Assembly (NCBI GenBank): GCA_022747635.1
Contig: JAKTNV010000630.1
Span: 27,817-91,816, forward strand
DNA from: Hetaerina americana
Lineage: Eukaryota > Arthropoda > Insecta > Odonata > Calopterygidae
Length of the DNA: 64,000 nt
Reading direction: 5' to 3'
Under the pieces are notes generated by a model. That model was not told the origin of the DNA, searched no databases, and worked only from the letters and a program-made list of their open reading frames with translations. Every line of letters begins with the position of its first letter. The stretch's first letter is position 1. Shown here in pieces: positions 60,201-64,000 of the stretch. Both the position numbers and the translations under genes were made by a program.

Positions 60201-63200
60201 AATAAATCCTGAAAGACAAGAAATGAGCATAAAAGATGCTTCAGCGCAAGTGTTATTCTTACTATAAGAGCCCAAATTTCTAAAAATATTGCGAAAAACC
60301 ACAATCTATAATTTTGAGTGAATGTTTGAGTTGTATAGAAGGCATTTATTTCATTTTTAGAAAATTTAATTTTTCTCATTTTTCCATGAAAAGTGCCAAT
60401 ACCCCCCCTTTTGGTTCTAGGTGAAAATCTCACTCGACACAAATCAAACAAAAATGTTTCCATGGTGTGTATGCTTGTTCATTTTCATCAAATAAACAAA
60501 ATTAAACCCAGAATAAATCCTGAAAGATAAGATATGAGCATAAAAGATGCTTCAGCGCAAGTGTTCATGTTACTACAAGAGCCCAAATTTCTAAAAATAT
60601 TGCGAAAAGCAACAATTTTCAGTTTTAGAGTGAATGTTTCAGGTGTATAGAAGGCATTTATTACATTTTTTGAAAATTTAATTTTTCACATTTTTCCATG
60701 AAAAGTGCCAATACCCCCCCTTTGGGTTCTAGGTGAAAATCTCACTCGGCACAAATCAAACAAAAATGTTTCCATGGTGTGTATTGTTGTTCATTTTCAT
60801 CAAATAAAAAAAATTAAACCCAGAATAAATCCTGAAAAACAAGAAATGAGCTTAAAAGATGCTTCAGCGCAAGTGTTATTCTTACTATAAGAGCCCAAAT
60901 TTCTAAAAATATTGCGAAAAACCACAATCTTCTTTTTTGGAGTGAATGTTTGAGGTGTATAGAAGGCATTTATTTCATTTTTAGAAAATTTAATTTTTCA
61001 CATTTTTCCATGAAAAGTGCCAATACCCCCCCCTTTGGGTTCTAGGTGAAAATCTCACTCGACACAAATCAAACAAAAATGTTTCCATGGTGTGTATTGT
61101 TGTTCATTTTCATCAAATAAACAAAATAAACCCAGAATAAATCCTGAAAAACAAGAAATGAGCATAAAAGATGCTTCAGCGCAAGTGTTAATGTTACTAT
61201 AAGAGCCCAAATTTCTAAAAATATTGCGAAAAACCACAATCTTCTTTTTTGGAGTGAATGTTTGAGGTGCATAGAAGGCATTTATTACATTTTTAGAAAA
61301 TTTAATTTTTCACATTTTTCCATGAAAAGTGCCAATACCCCCCCCTTTGGGTTCTAGGTGAAAATCTCACTAGACACAAATCAAAAAAATATGTTTCCAT
61401 GGTGTGTATTGTTGTTCATTTTCATCAAATAAACAAAATTAAACCCAGAATAAATCCTGAAAAAACAAAAAATGAACATAAAAGATGCTTCAGCGCAAGT
61501 GTTATTCTTACTATAAGAGCCCAAATTTCTAAAAATATTGCGAAAAACCACAATCTTCTTTTTTGGAGTGAATGTTTGAGGTGCATAGAAGGCATTTATT
61601 TCATTTTTAGAAAATTTAATTTCTCACATTTTTTCCATGAAAAGTACCAACACCCCCCCCTTTGGGTTCTAGGTGAAAATCTCACTCGACACAAATCAAA
61701 CAAAAATGTTTCCATGGTGTGTATTCTTGTTCATTTTCATCAAATAAACAAAATAAAACTCAGAATAAATCCTGAAAGATAAGATATGAGCATAAAAGAT
61801 GCTTCAGCTCAAGTGTTCATGTTACTTAAAGAGCCCAAATTTCTAAAAATATTCCGAAAAGCAACAATTTTCAGTTTTAGAGTGAATGTTTCAGGTGTAT
61901 AGAAGGCATTTATTACATATTTTGAAAATTTAATTTTTCACATTTTTCCATGAAAAGAGCCAATACCCCCCCCCCCTTTGGGTTCTAGGTGAAAATCTCA
62001 CTCGTCACAAATCAAACAAAAATGTTTCCTTGGTGTGTATTGTTGTTCATTTTCATCAAATAAACAAAATTAAACCCAGAATAAATCCTGAAAGACAAGA
62101 AATGAGCATAAAAGATGCTTCAGCGCAAGTGTTATTCTTACTATAAGAGCCCAAATTTCAAAAATATTGCGAAAAACCACAATCTTTATTTTAGAGTGAA
62201 TGTTTGAGGTGTATAGAAGGCATTTATTTATTTTTTAGAAAATTTAATTTTTCACATTTTTCCGTGAAAATTGCCAAACCCCCCCCCCCTTTGGGTTCTA
62301 GGTGAAAATCTCACTTGACACAAATCAAACAAAAATGTTTCCATGGAGTGTATTCTTGTTCATTTTCATCAAATAAACAAAATAAAACTCAGAACAAATC
62401 CTGAAAGATAAGATATGAGCATAAAAGACGCTTCAGCGCAAGTGTTCATGTTACTAAAAGAGCCCAAATTTCTAAAAATATTGCGAAAAGCAACAATTTT
62501 CAGTTTTAGAGTGAATGTTTCAGGTGTATAGAAGGCATTTATTACATTTTTTGAAAATTTAATTTTTCACATTTTTCCATGAAAAGTGCCAATACCCCCC
62601 CCTTTGGGTTCTAGGTGAAAATCTCACTCGACACAAATCAAACAAAAATGTTTCCTTGGTGTGTATTGTTGTTCATTTTCATCAAATAAACAAAATTAAA
62701 CCCAGAATAAATCCTGAAAGACAAGAAATGAGCATAAAAGATGCGTCAGCGCAAGTGTTATTCTTACTATAAGAGCCCAAATTTCTAAAAATATTGCGAA
62801 AAACCACAATCTATATTTTTGAGTGAATGTTTGAGTTGTATGGAAGGCATTTATTTCATTTTTAGAAAATTTAATTTTTCTCATTTTTCCATGAAAAGTG
62901 CCAATACCCCCCCCTTTTGGTTCTAGGTGAAAATCTCACTCGACACAAATCAAACAAAAATGTTTCCATGGTGTGTATGCTTGTTCATTTTCATCAAATA
63001 AACAAAATAAAACTCAGAATAAATCCTGAAAGATAAGATATGAGCATAAAAGATGCCTCAGCGCAAGTGTTCATGTTACTAAAAGAGCCCAAATTTCTAA
63101 AAATATTGCGAAAAGCAACAATTTTCAGTTTTAGAGTGAATGTTTCAGGTGTATAGAAGGCATTTATTATATTTTTTGAAAATTTAATTTTTCACATTTT

Positions 63201-63831
63201 TCCATGAAAAGTGCCAATACCCCCCCCCTTTGGGTTCTAGGTGAAAATCTCACTCGACACAAATCAAACAAAAATGTTTCCTTGGTGTGTATTGTTGTTC
63301 ATTTTCATCAAATAAACAAAATTAAACCCAGAATAAATCCTGAAAGACAAGAAATGAGCATAAAAGATGCTTCAGCGCAAGTGTTATTCTTACTATAAGA
63401 GCCCAAATTTCAAAAATATTGCGAAAAACCACAATCTTTATTTTAGAGTGAATGTTTGAGGTGTATAGAAGGCATTTATTTCATTTTTAGAAAATTTAAT
63501 TTTTCACATTTTTCCGTGAGAATTGCCAATACCCCCCCCCTTTGGGTTCTAGGTGAAAATCTCACTTGACACAAATCAAACAAAAATGTTTCCATGGTGT
63601 GTATTCTTGTTCATTTTCATCAAATAAACAAAATAAAACTCAGAACAAATCCTGAAAGATAAGATATGAGCATAAAAGATGCTTCAGCGCAAGTGTTCAT
63701 GTTACTAAAAGAGCCCAAATTTCTAAAAATATTGCGATAAGCAACAATTTTCAGTTTTAGAGTGAATGTTTCAGGTGTACAGAAGGCATTTATTACATTT
63801 TTAGAAAATTTAATTTTTCACATTTTTCCAT

Positions 63832-63856
63832 GAAAAAGTGCCAAAAGTGCCCCCCC
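63832..63856 (+). repeat. Short tandem duplication AAAAGTGCC at a monomer junction
   Basis: The junction reads AAAAAGTGCC then AAAAGTGCC before the C-run, so the normal GAAAAGTGCC is repeated and AATAC is lost. The same structure occurs at about 58202-58226. The two sites are 18 monomers apart (about 5630 bp), so they share one origin. Confidence 0.85.
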
Positions 63857-64000
63857 TTTGGGTTCTAGGTGAAAATCTCACTCGACACAAATCAAACAAA
63901 AATGTTCCATGGTGTGTATGCTTGTTCATTTTCATCAAATAAACAAAATAAAACTCAGAATAAATCCTGAAAGATAAGATATGAGCATAAAAGATGCTTC

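Larger units (their letters stand above)
1..64000 (+). repeat. ~312 bp satellite DNA array, about 205 head-to-tail monomers
   Basis: The same unit recurs about every 312 bases from the first base to the last, always in the same orientation. Landmarks in order within a monomer are a C-run, TTTGGGTTCTAGGTGAAAA, CAAATCAAAC, a CATGGTGTGTATT block, TCATCAAATAAAC, GATGCTTCAGCGCAAGTGTT, GAGCCCAAATTT, ATTGCGAAAA, GTGAATGTTT, ATAGAAGGCATTTATT, an A/T-tract block, then GTGCCAATAC leading into the next C-run. The core is 303 bp (B type) to 305 bp (A and C types); most length variation comes from the C-run and single-base indels. Short ORFs of 60-127 codons recur in step with the monomer and are not genes. 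No unique sequence or mobile element interrupts the array. What is seen is a tandem satellite with higher-order structure; a heterochromatic location in a eukaryote is inferred. The family is not one I recognise. Confidence 0.98.
56462..64000 (+). repeat. T-, B-, C- and S-type block with a 16-17 monomer internal repeat
   Basis: T-type right halves (CTATATTTTTGAG or a close variant, GAGTTGTAT, TCTCATTTTTCC) occur near 57807, 58433, 60306 and 62814. GTATGCTTG units occur near 57972, 58599, 60471, 62977 and 63919, and S units near 58227 and 60098. Positions 56590-57930 recur at 61600-62940 (offset 5004), marked by AGTACCAA, CGTCACAAATC, GCCAAACCCC, GACGCTTCAG and GCGTCAG. The part starting near 60570 (CTACAAGAGCC, CTCGGCAC, GAGCTTAAAAG) matches 55250 onward at offset 5317, so one monomer is missing between the two offsets. 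The window ends mid-monomer at GATGCTTC. Confidence 0.85.

Noticed and set aside
599..63398. Recurrent ORFs of 60-127 codons on both strands
   Set aside because: They repeat with the monomer, have near-identical products because the DNA is repeated, differ in frame and stop with each indel, and show no coding signature or start context. Stop codons occur in every frame within about one monomer.
1..64000. CRISPR-like or bacterial repeat array
   Set aside because: The period is about 312 bp with no distinct spacers; the whole unit is repeated.
1..64000. Transposon or LTR element
   Set aside because: No terminal repeats with target-site duplications, no coding remnants and no non-satellite insert were found; the long direct repeats are multiples of the monomer.
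1..64000. rRNA, tRNA or other structured RNA genes
   Set aside because: No recognisable conserved rRNA or tRNA motifs are present; every base belongs to the satellite.
1..64000. G-quadruplex formation on the minus strand
   Set aside because: Each monomer has one long G-run (opposite the C-run) and one GGG on the other strand, so four close G-runs on one strand are lacking. Very long runs could fold alone only in theory.
1..64000. CENP-B box
   Set aside because: No TTCG-NNNN-A-NN-CGGG pattern was seen; the few CpGs lie in CTCGAC, AGCGCA, TTGCGAA and CCGTG contexts.
1..64000. Telomeric repeats
   Set aside because: CCCTTTGGG at monomer starts superficially recalls telomere units, but no short tandem telomere motif is present.

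Overview
The whole 64 kb window is one uninterrupted head-to-tail array of an AT-rich satellite monomer of about 312 bp, roughly 205 copies, all on the same strand. It has no unique flanking sequence: it opens inside a monomer (end of a C-run) and closes inside another, so the array extends past both ends. I find no gene, RNA gene, transposon, CRISPR array or bacterial-type regulatory site. A large satellite array with higher-order repeats points to heterochromatin (pericentromeric, centromeric or subtelomeric) of a eukaryote. I do not recognise the family and will not name the organism. One monomer that I counted by hand has 99 G+C in 312 bases (about 32%) and only three CpGs.

Each monomer is a 303-305 bp core plus a poly-C run, usually 6-10 C and from 3 to 14 at the extremes. 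I number the monomer from TTTGGGTTCTAGG just after the C-run. Linked diagnostic sites split the monomers into two classes. Class P carries AAACCCAGAATAAATCC, GTTATTCTTACTATAAG, ACCACAATCTT and TTATTTC. Class Q carries AAACTCAGAA(C/T)AAATCC, GATAAGATATG, GTTCATGTTACTAAAAG, GCAACAATTTTCAG, TTTCAGG and TTATTAC. Sub-types used below: A (P, GGAGTG version), Ak (P, with an AAAAAAATATG A-run, usually GAAATGAAC and GTGCATAG), B (P, TTTCAAAAATATTG, CTTTATTTTAG and CCGTG end, often CCTTGG), S (P, ATGTCTCC and TTCCTTTTC), T (P-like right half, CTATATTTTTGAG), C (Q, CACTTGACAC), C' (Q, CACTCGACAC, often TTTTTTGAAAAT), F (Q, CACATGAAAC), D (AAAAATTTTCC and TTTAAGG), E (CACCTTTGGGATC, P left and Q right).

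Layout: 1-9.8 kb is an old irregular mosaic with dispersed block copies and the window's one striking palindrome (5904-5943). 9.8-18.1 kb holds two different tetramer higher-order repeats. 16.4-33.9 kb consists of nested tandem duplications: a 6.56 kb 21-mer duplicated once, and a 4.064 kb 13-mer inside it duplicated again. The 13-mer is itself module alpha (A-Ak-C'-B-C) + A-C'-B + module beta (C-D-E-B-F). 33.8-40.1 kb is a mosaic carrying two more beta modules. 40.1-48.5 kb is S-rich, indel-rich and has short 2-mer and 3-mer duplications. 48.5-53.2 kb has two alpha modules 2.81 kb apart. 53.3-56.5 kb is a young 1.57 kb 5-mer duplication. 56.5-64 kb carries T-type monomers and a block repeated at a 16-17 monomer spacing.

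The array looks like a record of repeated unequal crossing-over between misaligned monomers, with several crossover points visible as chimeric monomers. Positions of duplication edges are intervals between diagnostic bases, read by eye.
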